DNA from: Pseudomonas sp. MIACH
GTDB taxonomy: Bacteria; Pseudomonadota; Gammaproteobacteria; Pseudomonadales; Pseudomonadaceae
Direction: 5' to 3'
DNA length: 64,000 nucleotides
Assembly (NCBI RefSeq): GCF_001269925.1
Contig: NZ_LHVO01000064.1
Span: forward strand, 105,055 to 169,054
Shown here piece after piece: positions 1-8,239 of the stretch. The translations under genes and the position numbers were made by a program. The stretch's first letter is position 1, and every line of letters begins with the position of its first letter. The notes below the pieces were generated by a model. That model saw nothing but the letters and a program-made list of their open reading frames with translations, searched no databases and was not told the DNA's origin.

Positions 1-830
1 ATGGCAACGAAACCGCGCCGATCGAATTGCTCGACCGCCTGTTGCATGGCATCGCCCGTGGGGAGATCAAACCCCGCACCCGTATTCTGTTCCTGTTCGG
101 CAACCCCGAGGCCATGCGCCGCGGTGAGCGTTACCTTGAACTGGACGTCAACCGGCTGTTCAACGGCCGTCACGAAAAAAACATCGGCCCCGAAGCCATG
201 CGCGCCGCCGAGCTTGAACAGTTGGCCCGCAGCTTCTTCAGCCAGCCTGGCCGTTCGCGCCTGCATTACGACCTGCACACCGCCATTCGCGGCTCGAAGA
301 TCGAGCAGTTTGCGCTGTACCCCTGGAAGGAGGGGCGCCAGCATTCACGCCACGAACTGGCGCGCCTGAACGCTGCCGGCATGCAAGCGGTGCTGCTGCA
401 GAACAAGGCCTCGATTACGTTCACCGCGTTTACCTACGAGCAGCTGGAGGCGGAGGCCTTTACCCTGGAACTGGGCAAGGCGCGGCCGTTCGGGCAGAAC
501 CAGGGCGTGAATGTTTCCCGCCTGGAGCTGCGCCTCAAGCAGATCATCGAAGGTACCGAGCCTGAGACTGACAGCCTGGACGGGTTGAAACTGTTCGCCG
601 TGTCGCGGGAAATCATCAAGCACAGCGACGCGTTCCTGTTGCACTTGCCGGCGGACGTGGAAAACTTTTCGGAGTTGGAAAAGGGTTATCTGCTGGCCGA
701 AGACGTGGCCAAGACCCGTTGGGTGATCGAGGAGGAGGGGGCGCGCATCATCTTCCCCAACCCGAAGGTGAAGAATGGTTTGCGGGCGGGAATATTGATT
801 GTGCCGACCACGGACGTGGGCCTGGCATAG
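1..830 (+). CDS. astE: Succinylglutamate desuccinylase, 3' part (5' end outside window)
   Basis: AstE performs the last step of the arginine succinyltransferase pathway, hydrolysing N-succinylglutamate to succinate and glutamate in the cytoplasm. The frame runs from base 3 (GNETAP); with the preceding partial His codon this gives the zinc-binding HGNE motif of the AstE/aspartoacylase metallopeptidase family. Further family marks are the DLHTAI segment with its His ligand and the C-terminal beta domain ending TTDVGLA. About 276 residues are present, so roughly the first 60 codons lie to the left. The first in-frame ATG (base 27) falls after the catalytic motif and is not the start. In pseudomonads astE closes the aru/ast operon, which agrees with the REP element that follows. 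Confidence 0.93.
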   Translation, partial: GNETAPIELLDRLLHGIARGEIKPRTRILFLFGNPEAMRRGERYLELDVNRLFNGRHEKNIGPEAMRAAELEQLARSFFSQPGRSRLHYDLHTAIRGSKIEQFALYPWKEGRQHSRHELARLNAAGMQAVLLQNKASITFTAFTYEQLEAEAFTLELGKARPFGQNQGVNVSRLELRLKQIIEGTEPETDSLDGLKLFAVSREIIKHSDAFLLHLPADVENFSELEKGYLLAEDVAKTRWVIEEEGARIIFPNPKVKNGLRAGILIVPTTDVGLA

Positions 831-852
831 GTCTCAAGGCGTATCCGGATCC

Positions 853-947
853 AAATGTGGGAGGGGGCTTGCCCCCGATAGCAGTGTGTCAGTCAGCTCA
901 TCTGGAGCTGAGACACCGCCATCGGGGGCAAGCCCCCTCCCATATTT
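853..947. repeat. REP pair (inverted) after astE
   Basis: Two inverted REP units: TGTGGGAGGGGGCTTGCCC near 856-875 and its near-perfect reverse complement near 921-943, separated by about 45 bp that also contain a short inverted segment. The same unit recurs several times in the window. It sits between the convergent 3' ends of astE and ribH and could fold into a long hairpin that stops transcription from both sides. Confidence 0.9.
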
Positions 948-963
948 TGTTTTGCAGTGTTGC

Positions 964-1473
964 TTAGACCGCTACAGCCCGTGGCTCGCTGCGACGGATC
1001 GCCCGCACCTTGTGCAGGGTGTCGGCGCACGTACGTGCAGCTTCCTGGCCCTTGTGCACGAAGTGATCGTGGAAGAACGCGTGGTGTTCGCTGCCGGCAT
1101 GGAAGTGATGCGGGGTCAGGGACACCGAGAACACCGGCACTTCAGTTTCCAGCTGAACCTGCATCAGGCCGCTGACCACCGATTGGGCGACGAATTCGTG
1201 ACGGTAGATCCCGCCGTCCACCACCAGCGCGGCGGCAACGATACCGGCGTAACGACCGGTCTTGGCCAGCAGCTTGGCGTGCAGGGGCATTTCAAAGGCA
1301 CCGCCGACTTCGAAGAAATCGATGTCCGATTCCTGGTAGCCCTGGGCGATCATTTCGGCGAGGAAGCCTTTGCGGGATTGGTCGACAATATCCTTGTGCC
1401 AGCAGGCCTGGATAAACGCGACGCGCTCGCCGTGATGGTTTTTGCTTTTGCTGTCGATTGCGGTGGGTTGCAT
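964..1473 (-). CDS. ribH2: 6,7-dimethyl-8-ribityllumazine synthase paralog (type II RibH)
   Basis: Lumazine synthase condenses 5-amino-6-ribitylaminouracil with 3,4-dihydroxy-2-butanone 4-phosphate in the penultimate riboflavin step. The 169-residue protein keeps the family pattern: FIQACWHKDIVDQ at the N-terminus, FFEVGGAFEMP in the substrate pocket and a central VVDGGIYRHEFVA. The lack of the usual GxVIRGxTxHF segment suggests the type II form. It is monocistronic, not part of the ribD-ribE-ribBA-ribH-nusB cluster, so it is probably a second copy. The start ATG has an AGGAG Shine-Dalgarno (1481-1485) seven bases away. An FMN riboswitch lies upstream, so expression should fall when FMN is plentiful. 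Confidence 0.88.
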   Translation of the reverse strand: MQPTAIDSKSKNHHGERVAFIQACWHKDIVDQSRKGFLAEMIAQGYQESDIDFFEVGGAFEMPLHAKLLAKTGRYAGIVAAALVVDGGIYRHEFVAQSVVSGLMQVQLETEVPVFSVSLTPHHFHAGSEHHAFFHDHFVHKGQEAARTCADTLHKVRAIRRSEPRAVAV

Positions 1474-1482
1474 GTTCTGACT

Positions 1483-1503
1483 CCTGTTTAAGAAAAAAAC
1501 AGG
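1483..1503 (-). promoter_or_regulatory. Hairpin that pairs the ribH Shine-Dalgarno
   Basis: On the minus strand CCTGTTT and AAACAGG form a perfect 7-bp stem with a 7-nt loop. The 3' arm contains the AGG of the Shine-Dalgarno for ribH. This looks like the expression platform of the FMN riboswitch upstream, acting on translation initiation. Confidence 0.6.
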
Positions 1504-1590
1504 GCGTTATGAATCGAATGGGATTTAAGGGTACGAACCGCTGAGTCATGCAGGCATGAGTCCAGCGTGCGGCCCTTAGGTGCCAATCCC

Positions 1591-1753
1591 GTTCTCTCTT
1601 CATCCGGACTATGACCGTCGGCCCCGGGATCACACCGGGTCTGCTGACCTTGTCGCCGTCCTGCCTGAGCAGTTCGAGGCGCCAAGCGCTCGCGGGCTAT
1701 GCACATTGCGTGCAATTACCGCCGGTGGGGAATTGCACCCCGCCCTGAGAACG
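1591..1753 (-). ncRNA. FMN riboswitch (RFN element)
   Basis: Read on the minus strand, the closing helix GTTCTC...GAGAAC encloses the classic RFN blocks: AGGGCGGGG, CCCCACCGGCGGTAAT, AGCCCGCGAGCG, CAGCAGACCCGGTG and GCCGACGGTCATAGTCCGGA. This matches the conserved FMN-sensing aptamer upstream of riboflavin genes. It precedes ribH by about 118 nt, and the SD-sequestering hairpin lies in that interval. The rest of the 1474-1947 gap holds only this leader and the short upstream region of ltaE. Confidence 0.95.
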
Positions 1754-1947
1754 TTGCCACCAGAACCCTGGCGGCGGAGAGTTTTTAACATGGTTTTTCA
1801 GAAACTGCACGAGCGCCGTATCGATAAGCTATATCGGTTTGTTTGGTTGGTATTCGATTGAGAACGCGCGGGGCTTGATATTCCGCGGCTTTGCCCGCAG
1901 TAATCATCCTCATAAGAATCTTAATGAACCCCTTCGAGGCTTGTTTC

Positions 1948-2952
1948 ATGTCTGTGATCGACCTGCGCAGCGACACCGTGACCCAACCCACCGCCGGCAT
2001 GCTCGACGCCATGGCCACCGCCGTCAGCGGCGATGACGTCTACGGCGAAGACCCCAGTGTCAACCGCCTGGAGGCCGAACTGGCCAAGCGCCTGGGCTTT
2101 GCGGCCGCGCTGTTCGTGCCCACCGGCACCATGAGCAACCTGCTGGCGCTGATGGCCCATTGTGAGCGCGGCGAGGAATACATCGTCGGCCAGCAGGCCC
2201 ACACCTACAAATACGAAGGCGGTGGCGCGGCGGTGCTGGGTTCGATCCAGCCACAGCCGCTGGAAGTGCAGGCGGATGGCTCCCTTGATCTGAATCACGT
2301 GCTCGAAGCCATCAAGCCCGACGACTTCCACTTCGCCCGCACCCGCCTGCTGGCCCTGGAAAACACCATGCAGGGCAAGGTGCTGCCGCTGGACTACCTG
2401 GCGAAGGCGCGGGCGTTTACCCGCGAACACGGCCTGGCCCTGCATCTGGATGGCGCACGAATCTACAACGCGGCGGTCAAGCTTGGGGTCGATGCGCGGG
2501 AGATCGCCCAGCATTTCGACTCGGTGTCGGTGTGCCTGTCCAAGGGCCTCGGTGCGCCGATTGGCTCGGTGCTGTGCGGCTCCACGGCGTTGATCGCCAA
2601 GGCACGCCGTTTGCGCAAGATGGTCGGCGGAGGCATGCGCCAGGCCGGTTCCCTGGCGGCGGCGGGGCTCTATGCCTTGGATCACCAGGTACAACGCCTG
2701 GTCGACGACCACGCCAACGCCCAGTGGTTGGGGGATGAACTGCGCCAGGCCGGGTATTCGGTGGAGCCGGTGCAGACCAACATGGTCTACGTGCAGATCG
2801 GCGACCAGGCCCAGGCCTTGAAGGCGTTTGCTGCCGAGCGTGGGATCAAGTTGAGTGCTGCGCCGCGTCTGCGCATGGTGACTCATTTGGATGTGAGCCG
2901 GGCGCAGATCGAACAGGTGCTCGCGACATTCGTCGAATTTTCGCGCAAATGA
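1948..2952 (+). CDS. ltaE: Low-specificity L-threonine aldolase
   Basis: PLP-dependent enzyme cleaving L-threonine and L-allo-threonine to glycine and acetaldehyde. The 334-residue protein starts MSVIDLRSDTVTQPT, the hallmark N-terminus of the family. It has the GDDVYGEDP block, the HLDGARIYNAA segment with the Asp that contacts the PLP ring nitrogen, and SVCLSKGLGAPIGS containing the Schiff-base lysine. Longer upstream in-frame ATG codons (1891, 1924) are rejected because they precede the conserved start. It is divergent from the riboswitch-controlled ribH and monocistronic; alaS begins 145 bp downstream with its own promoter. Confidence 0.93.
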   Translation: MSVIDLRSDTVTQPTAGMLDAMATAVSGDDVYGEDPSVNRLEAELAKRLGFAAALFVPTGTMSNLLALMAHCERGEEYIVGQQAHTYKYEGGGAAVLGSIQPQPLEVQADGSLDLNHVLEAIKPDDFHFARTRLLALENTMQGKVLPLDYLAKARAFTREHGLALHLDGARIYNAAVKLGVDAREIAQHFDSVSVCLSKGLGAPIGSVLCGSTALIAKARRLRKMVGGGMRQAGSLAAAGLYALDHQVQRLVDDHANAQWLGDELRQAGYSVEPVQTNMVYVQIGDQAQALKAFAAERGIKLSAAPRLRMVTHLDVSRAQIEQVLATFVEFSRK

Positions 2953-2995
2953 CCGTGCAGACCGTCTAATTGAACCTCTCTATCGCATAAACACG

Positions 2996-3024
2996 CTGTA
3001 CCACCGGCAAAGGGCCGATATAAT
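2996..3024 (+). promoter_or_regulatory. Candidate sigma70 promoter of alaS
   Basis: A consensus TATAAT lies at 3019-3024, with a weak -35 (CTGTAC, 2996-3001) 17 bp upstream. It sits about 75 bp before the alaS start codon. Confidence 0.5.
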
Positions 3025-3097
3025 GCGGCCTTTTGCCGTCGCTCCGTCTGATGATGTTGCGCACTGGCCTTTGGCCGCAGCCTCCGTGGAAGAACCT

Positions 3098-5716
3098 ATG
3101 AAAAGCGCAGAAATCCGTGAAGCCTTCCTTCGCTTCTTCGAAGAGCAAGGTCACACCCGTGTCTCCTCCAGCTCCTTGATCCCAGGCAATGACCCCACCC
3201 TGCTGTTCACTAACGCGGGGATGAACCAGTTCAAGGACTGCTTCCTGGGCCAGGAAAAACGCGCCTACACCCGCGCCACCAGCAGCCAGAAGTGCGTGCG
3301 TGCCGGCGGCAAGAACAGTGACCTGGAAAATGTCGGCTACACCGCCCGCCACCACACGTTCTTCGAAATGCTGGGTAACTTCAGCTTTGGTGACTATTTC
3401 AAGAAAGACGCGATTACCTTCGCCTGGACCTTCCTGACCGGCGTGTTGAAGCTGCCCAAGGAAAAGCTCTGGGTGACCGTCTACGCGACGGACGACGAAG
3501 CGTATGACATCTGGACCAAGGAAATCGGGGTGCCCGTCGAGCGCATGATTCGCATCGGCGACAACAAGGGCGCGCCTTACGCGTCCGATAACTTCTGGAC
3601 CATGGGCGATACCGGCCCGTGCGGCCCATGCACCGAGATCTTCTACGATCACGGCGCCGACATCTGGGGTGGCCCACCGGGCTCGCCGGAAGAAGACGGC
3701 GACCGTTACATCGAGATCTGGAACAACGTGTTCATGCAGTTCAACCGCACCGCCGATGGCGTGTTGCATCCGCTGCCAGCGCCGTCGGTGGACACCGGCA
3801 TGGGTCTGGAGCGGATCAGTGCGGTGATGCAGCACGTTCACTCCAACTACGAGATCGACCTGTTCACCAACCTGCTGAGCGCGTCGGCTGCAGCCATTGG
3901 TTGTGCCAATGAAAGCCAGTCGTCCCTCAAGGTGGTGTCGGACCACATCCGTTCCTGCGGTTTCCTGATCGCCGACGGTGTACTGCCGTCCAACGAAGGC
4001 CGTGGCTACGTGCTGCGTCGTATCATCCGTCGCGCCTGCCGTCACGGTAACAAGCTGGGCGCCACTGGCAGCTTCTTCTACAAGATCGTCGCCGCCTTGG
4101 TGGCCGAGATGGGCGACGCCTTCCCGGAACTCAAGCAACAGCAAGGCAACATCGAGCGTGTACTCAAGGCTGAGGAAGAGCAATTCTCCAAGACCCTGGA
4201 ACACGGCTTGAAGATTCTGGAACAGGACTTGGCTGAGCTCAAAGGCACTGTGGTGCCGGGCGATGTCGTGTTCAAGCTGTACGACACCTATGGCTTCCCG
4301 ATGGACCTGACCGCCGACATCGCCCGTGAACGCGAGTTGACCGTCGACGAGGCCGGTTTTGAGCGTGAGATGGAAGCCCAGCGCGTGCGTGCCCGTTCCG
4401 CCAGTTCCTTTGGCCTGGACTACAACACCCTGGTCAAGGTTGATGTACCCACCGAATTCACCGGTTACAAGGCGACCGTTGGCTCGGCCAAGATCGTGGC
4501 CATTTATAAAGACGGCAAGTCGGTTGACGTGTTGAGCGAAGGCGACGAGGCGGTTGTGGTCCTGGACCAGACGCCGTTCTACGCTGAATCCGGTGGCCAG
4601 GTCGGTGACTGTGGTTTCCTGAGCTCGACCTCCGGTCGCTTTGAAGTGCGCGACACCACCAAGACCGGTGGTGCGTTCCTGCATCACGGTGTGTTGGTAC
4701 TGGGCAACCTGACCGTCGGTGCGCCGGTGGACACCCAGGTTGATGCCGACGTACGTCATGCCACCGCGCTGAACCACTCGGCCACCCACTTGCTGCACGC
4801 CGCGCTGCGCCAGGTGCTGGGCGAGCATGTCCAGCAGAAAGGTTCGTTGGTCGATAGCCAGCGCCTGCGTTTCGACTTCAGCCACTTCGAAGCGATCAAG
4901 CCTGAGCAGATCAAGGCCCTGGAAGACATCGTCAACGCGCAAGTACGCCAGAACACCCCGGTAGAAACCGAAGAAACCGACATCGAGACCGCCAAGGCCA
5001 AGGGCGCCATGGCGCTGTTCGGCGAGAAGTATGGCGACAACGTGCGTGTACTGAGCATGGGTGGCGACTTTTCGGTTGAGCTGTGTGGTGGTATCCATGC
5101 CAATCGCACCGGCGACATCGGCCTGCTGAAAATCATCAGCGAAGGTGGTGTGGCGTCGGGCGTACGTCGTATTGAAGCGGTGACCGGTGCTGCGGCACTG
5201 GCCTACCTGAATGCGGCTGAAGAACAACTCAAGGAAGCGGCCAGCCTGGTCAAGGGCAGCCGCGACAACCTGATCGACAAGTTGTCCGCCGTTCTGGAGC
5301 GCAACCGTGCGCTGGAGAAACAGCTGGAGCAATTGCAAGCCAAGGCCGCCAGCGCTGCGGGTGACGATCTGTCGGCTTCGGCCGTTGACGTCAAGGACGT
5401 GAAAGTCCTGGCTGCACGCCTGGACGGTCAGGACGGCAAGGCGCTGTTGGCCCTGGTCGATCAGTTGAAGAACAAGCTCGGCCGCGCAGTGATCCTGCTC
5501 GGCAGTGTCCATGAGGATAAGGTCGTGCTGGTTGCCGGTGTAACCAAAGACCTGACTGGCCAACTCAAGGCCGGTGATTTGATGAAGCAAGCCGCTGCGG
5601 CAGTAGGCGGGAAGGGCGGCGGTCGTCCGGACATGGCGCAAGGCGGTGGTGTAGACGCCAGTGCCCTGGACGCGGCCCTGGCCCTGACCGTGCCTTTTGT
5701 CGAAGCAGGTATTTAA
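3098..5716 (+). CDS. alaS: Alanyl-tRNA synthetase
   Basis: Charges tRNA-Ala with alanine and edits mischarged serine and glycine. At 872 residues it has full family length. Starting at MKSAEIREAFLRFFEEQGH, it shows the class II catalytic core (HHTFFEMLGNFSFGDYF; GLERISAVMQ), the editing domain with its zinc ligands (HSATHLLH and CGGIH), and the C-terminal coiled-coil and DHHA1 region ending in a glycine-rich GGKGGGRPDMAQGGG. The ATG at 3098 is preceded by GGAAG; the upstream in-frame ATG at 3023 overlaps the promoter and is rejected. lysC follows 94 bp later, the usual pseudomonad order. Confidence 0.98.
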   Translation: MKSAEIREAFLRFFEEQGHTRVSSSSLIPGNDPTLLFTNAGMNQFKDCFLGQEKRAYTRATSSQKCVRAGGKNSDLENVGYTARHHTFFEMLGNFSFGDYFKKDAITFAWTFLTGVLKLPKEKLWVTVYATDDEAYDIWTKEIGVPVERMIRIGDNKGAPYASDNFWTMGDTGPCGPCTEIFYDHGADIWGGPPGSPEEDGDRYIEIWNNVFMQFNRTADGVLHPLPAPSVDTGMGLERISAVMQHVHSNYEIDLFTNLLSASAAAIGCANESQSSLKVVSDHIRSCGFLIADGVLPSNEGRGYVLRRIIRRACRHGNKLGATGSFFYKIVAALVAEMGDAFPELKQQQGNIERVLKAEEEQFSKTLEHGLKILEQDLAELKGTVVPGDVVFKLYDTYGFPMDLTADIARERELTVDEAGFEREMEAQRVRARSASSFGLDYNTLVKVDVPTEFTGYKATVGSAKIVAIYKDGKSVDVLSEGDEAVVVLDQTPFYAESGGQVGDCGFLSSTSGRFEVRDTTKTGGAFLHHGVLVLGNLTVGAPVDTQVDADVRHATALNHSATHLLHAALRQVLGEHVQQKGSLVDSQRLRFDFSHFEAIKPEQIKALEDIVNAQVRQNTPVETEETDIETAKAKGAMALFGEKYGDNVRVLSMGGDFSVELCGGIHANRTGDIGLLKIISEGGVASGVRRIEAVTGAAALAYLNAAEEQLKEAASLVKGSRDNLIDKLSAVLERNRALEKQLEQLQAKAASAAGDDLSASAVDVKDVKVLAARLDGQDGKALLALVDQLKNKLGRAVILLGSVHEDKVVLVAGVTKDLTGQLKAGDLMKQAAAAVGGKGGGRPDMAQGGGVDASALDAALALTVPFVEAGI

Positions 5717-5730
5717 GGCACTGTTAACCC

Positions 5731-5751
5731 GCCCGTGGTCTAGTCACGGGC
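5731..5751 (+). terminator. Hairpin between alaS and lysC (weak terminator or attenuator)
   Basis: GCCCGTG and CACGGGC form a perfect 7-bp stem around a 7-nt loop, 15 nt after the alaS stop. No run of T follows, so it is more likely a pause or mRNA-stability structure than a strong terminator. Confidence 0.4.
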
Positions 5752-5810
5752 TGTTCAGTGTTGGTTGATTGGATATTAGGCGCCCCTTTACGGGCTGAGG
5801 CGGCTTAGAA

Positions 5811-7052
5811 ATGGCTTTGATCGTACAGAAATTTGGAGGCACCTCGGTCGGCTCTGTCGAAAGAATCGAGCAGGTGGCCGACAAGGTTAAGAAATTCCGC
5901 GATGCCGGGGATGACCTGGTCGTGGTGCTGTCGGCCATGAGCGGCGAAACCAATCGCCTGATCGAACTGGCCAAGGCAATCAGTGGCGACCAACAGCCGC
6001 TGCCACGCGAGCTGGATGTGATCGTGTCCACCGGCGAGCAGGTGACTATCGCCTTGCTGGCCATGGCGCTGAACAAGCGTGGCGTGCCGGCGGTGTCCTA
6101 CACTGGCAGTCAGGTGCGCATTCTCACTGACAGCGCGCACACTAAGGCGCGCATCCTGCAGATCGATGATCAGAAAATCCGCACTGATCTGAAAGCCGGC
6201 CGTGTGGTAGTTGTAGCGGGCTTCCAGGGTGTGGACGAGCAAGGCAACATCACCACCCTCGGGCGTGGCGGTTCTGACACCACCGGTGTGGCCCTGGCTG
6301 CGGCCCTCAAGGCTGATGAGTGCCAGATCTACACCGATGTGGACGGCGTCTACACCACCGACCCGCGCGTTGTGTCCGTGGCCCAGCGCCTGGACAAGAT
6401 CACCTTTGAAGAGATGCTGGAAATGGCCAGCCTCGGTTCCAAGGTGTTGCAGATCCGCGCGGTAGAGTTCGCCGGCAAGTACAACGTTCCGCTGCGCGTA
6501 TTGCACAGCTTCAAAGAGGGTCCGGGCACCCTCATTACTATTGATGAAGAGGAATCCATGGAACAGCCGATCATTTCCGGCATCGCTTTCAACCGCGATG
6601 AAGCCAAGCTGACTATCCGTGGCGTGCCAGACACCCCCGGCGTGGCCTTCAAGATCCTGGGCCCGATCAGCGATGCCAATGTTGAAGTCGACATGATCGT
6701 GCAGAACGTCTCGCACGATAACACCACCGATTTCACCTTCACCGTGCACCGCAACGAGTACGATGCGGCATTGAAAATCCTGGAGAACACCGCGAGCGAA
6801 ATTGGCGCCCGTGAAGTGGTCGGCGATACCAAGATTGCCAAGGTGTCGATCGTAGGCGTGGGCATGCGTTCCCATGCCGGCGTTGCCAGCCGCATGTTCG
6901 GGGCTCTGGCCAAGGAAAGCATCAATATCCAGATGATCTCTACCTCGGAAATCAAAGTCTCGGTGGTGATCGAAGAGAAGTACCTGGAGTTGGCTGTACG
7001 CGCGCTGCATACCGCTTTTGAGCTGGACGCTCCGGCCCGACAGGGCGAGTGA
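5811..7052 (+). CDS. lysC: Aspartokinase
   Basis: Phosphorylates aspartate, the first step towards lysine, threonine and methionine. The 413-residue protein opens with MALIVQKFGGTSVGS (the KFGGTS motif) and has the kinase-fold blocks FQGVDEQGNITTLGRGGSDTTGVAL and DVDGVYTTDPR. Two C-terminal ACT domains (about residues 265-405) bind effector amino acids. An in-frame ATG at 6558 (residue 250) is preceded by AGAGGA and could give a separate ACT-only beta subunit, as known for alpha2/beta2 aspartokinases of other bacteria. A strong hairpin terminator closes the gene, and rsmA follows. Confidence 0.97.
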   Translation: MALIVQKFGGTSVGSVERIEQVADKVKKFRDAGDDLVVVLSAMSGETNRLIELAKAISGDQQPLPRELDVIVSTGEQVTIALLAMALNKRGVPAVSYTGSQVRILTDSAHTKARILQIDDQKIRTDLKAGRVVVVAGFQGVDEQGNITTLGRGGSDTTGVALAAALKADECQIYTDVDGVYTTDPRVVSVAQRLDKITFEEMLEMASLGSKVLQIRAVEFAGKYNVPLRVLHSFKEGPGTLITIDEEESMEQPIISGIAFNRDEAKLTIRGVPDTPGVAFKILGPISDANVEVDMIVQNVSHDNTTDFTFTVHRNEYDAALKILENTASEIGAREVVGDTKIAKVSIVGVGMRSHAGVASRMFGALAKESINIQMISTSEIKVSVVIEEKYLELAVRALHTAFELDAPARQGE

Positions 7053-7064
7053 GGCAATGCCAGG

Positions 7065-7095
7065 AAGGCGCGGTAACCCGCGCCTTTCATTTTTT
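7065..7095 (+). terminator. Rho-independent terminator of lysC
   Basis: AAGGCGCGG and CCGCGCCTT form a 9-bp stem with a 4-nt loop, followed by the T-rich TCATTTTTT. Confidence 0.85.
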
Positions 7096-7226
7096 GTAGG
7101 GCGCATGGTGTTTTGTGTGCGCTCGACAATACTTAGGCCGTTAGGGCTATGACTATTGAGTCGTAGGTCGAACGCCTTTTTTTTGCAGACTGTTGTTCCT
7201 GAAATGAAATGCGTGAGGAGAAAGGT

Positions 7227-7415
7227 ATGCTGATTCTGACTCGTCGGTGCGCAGAAAGCCTGATTATCGGTGATGGCGAAATCACCGTGACCGTGCTCGG
7301 CGTCAAAGGCAATCAAGTACGTATCGGGGTGAATGCTCCGAAAGAGGTAGCGGTCCACCGCGAGGAAATCTACCTGCGGATCAAGAAAGAGAAGGACGAA
7401 GAACCAAGCCTTTAA
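7227..7415 (+). CDS. rsmA: Carbon storage/secondary metabolism regulator CsrA (RsmA)
   Basis: Small RNA-binding dimer that blocks translation by binding GGA motifs in leaders. It is the output of the Gac/Rsm cascade controlling secondary metabolites, motility and biofilm. The 62-residue protein starts MLILTRRCAESLIIGD and contains GVKGNQVRIGVNAPKEVAVHREEIY, the complete five-strand and helix fold including the RNA-contacting VHREE segment. The ATG at 7227 has a GAGGAGAAAG ribosome site; the in-frame ATG at 7209 precedes that site and is rejected. Location between lysC and tRNA-Ser is the standard pseudomonad position for rsmA. Confidence 0.97.
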   Translation: MLILTRRCAESLIIGDGEITVTVLGVKGNQVRIGVNAPKEVAVHREEIYLRIKKEKDEEPSL

Positions 7416-7434
7416 TTTTTATCGTTTTTTATGT

Positions 7435-7463
7435 TTGCAAACGGGGATGAACGTGGTTAATAT
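7435..7463 (+). promoter_or_regulatory. Promoter of tRNA-Ser
   Basis: TTGCAA (7435-7440) and TAATAT (7458-7463) are separated by 17 bp, placing the start point just before the tRNA at 7478. Confidence 0.65.
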
Positions 7464-7477
7464 ACGCCCCGTGTTGC

Positions 7478-7568
7478 GGAGAGCTGGCCGAGTGGCCGAA
7501 GGCGCTCCCCTGCTAAGGGAGTACACCTCAAAAGGGTGTCGGGGGTTCGAATCCCCCGTTCTCCGCCA
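7478..7568 (+). tRNA. tRNA-Ser (anticodon GCT)
   Basis: A 91-nt class II tRNA with acceptor arms GGAGAGC / GTTCTCC, discriminator G and encoded CCA. The anticodon loop CTGCTAA gives GCT, reading AGC and AGU. The extended variable arm (ACACCTCAAAAGGGTGT) and the T-loop GTTCGAATC are clear. Confidence 0.97.
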
Positions 7569-7634
7569 TTATTTGCTTAGTACGTTGCAATCTGGTTTTT
7601 TCGTTAAGTTGTTGAAATCAAACGAAAAAATAGC

Positions 7635-7662
7635 TTTACATAGAGATTGAACGGCCTATAAT
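7635..7662 (+). promoter_or_regulatory. Promoter of the tRNA-Arg pair
   Basis: TTTACA (7635-7640), a 16-bp spacer and a consensus TATAAT (7657-7662), ending 14 bp before the first tRNA-Arg. Confidence 0.75.
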
Positions 7663-7676
7663 GCGCGGCAACAAAT

Positions 7677-7753
7677 GCACTCGTAGCTCAGCTGGATAGA
7701 GTACTCGGCTACGAACCGAGCGGTCACAGGTTCGAATCCTGTCGAGTGCACCA
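7677..7753 (+). tRNA. tRNA-Arg (anticodon ACG), copy 1
   Basis: A 77-nt tRNA with acceptor arms GCACTCG / CGAGTGC, encoded CCA, and anticodon loop CTACGAA (ACG; A34 normally becomes inosine so it reads CGU, CGC and CGA). The T-loop is GTTCGAATC. An identical copy follows after 72 bp. Confidence 0.97.
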
Positions 7754-7825
7754 TTTAAGAGTTAGTTGCAGCAATGCAGGTGGCTCGGCTTCAACCAGTT
7801 GTGATCTGGTCTAAAAACACAATCT

Positions 7826-7902
7826 GCACTCGTAGCTCAGCTGGATAGAGTACTCGGCTACGAACCGAGCGGTCACAGGTTCGAATCCTGTCGAGTGCAC
7901 CA
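7826..7902 (+). tRNA. tRNA-Arg (anticodon ACG), copy 2
   Basis: Identical over all 77 nt to the copy at 7677. The spacer between them shows no clear second promoter, so both are probably processed from one transcript ending at the terminator just downstream. Confidence 0.97.
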
Positions 7903-7908
7903 TACAAA

Positions 7909-7936
7909 CAAAAAGCCCGCCTAGTGCGGGCTTTTT
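7909..7936 (+). terminator. Terminator after the tRNA cluster
   Basis: AAAAAGCCCGC and GCGGGCTTTTT form a stem with a short CTAGT loop and a T tract. Confidence 0.9.
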
Positions 7937-8068
7937 GCCGTCTGGGGTTTGTGTGGGTTTTTATCTTTTCTCTTCTCTGATGTGTTTTCCATTCGCGCGG
8001 CGGCGTCGCAGTGATAGGTGCAGCCAATACTCAGCTTTGGCTCGCAAGCGCTTGTTCTTTCCAGTTTT

Positions 8069-8100
8069 TTGACGTTAAAAACACACGCAAGGTGTATCAT
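8069..8100 (+). promoter_or_regulatory. Possible promoter upstream of mgtE
   Basis: TTGACG (8069-8074) is followed by GTGTATCAT; TGTATC gives an 18-bp spacer and TATCAT a 20-bp one. The leader to the mgtE start would be about 130 nt. I see no recognisable Mg2+ riboswitch. Nothing else is apparent in the 303-bp gap at 7937-8239. Confidence 0.35.
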
Positions 8101-8239
8101 TGCGCCCGTCAGCCCCGCCGGGGCTTATGGAATACCTCCATGGACTTACCCAGTAGTTACTCAGTACCCCGTTTTACCAATCATGAATTGACTGATTGAT
8201 CCTTCCGGCGTGCCCCGCTGCTGGGAGTGGAGTTCGCCT

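Noticed and set aside
2966..5641. 891-codon open frame opposite alaS
   Set aside because: Shadow of alaS; no recognisable domain and no ribosome site, while alaS is complete on the other strand.
7435..7650. 71-codon frame across tRNA-Ser
   Set aside because: It is generated by the tRNA sequence itself.
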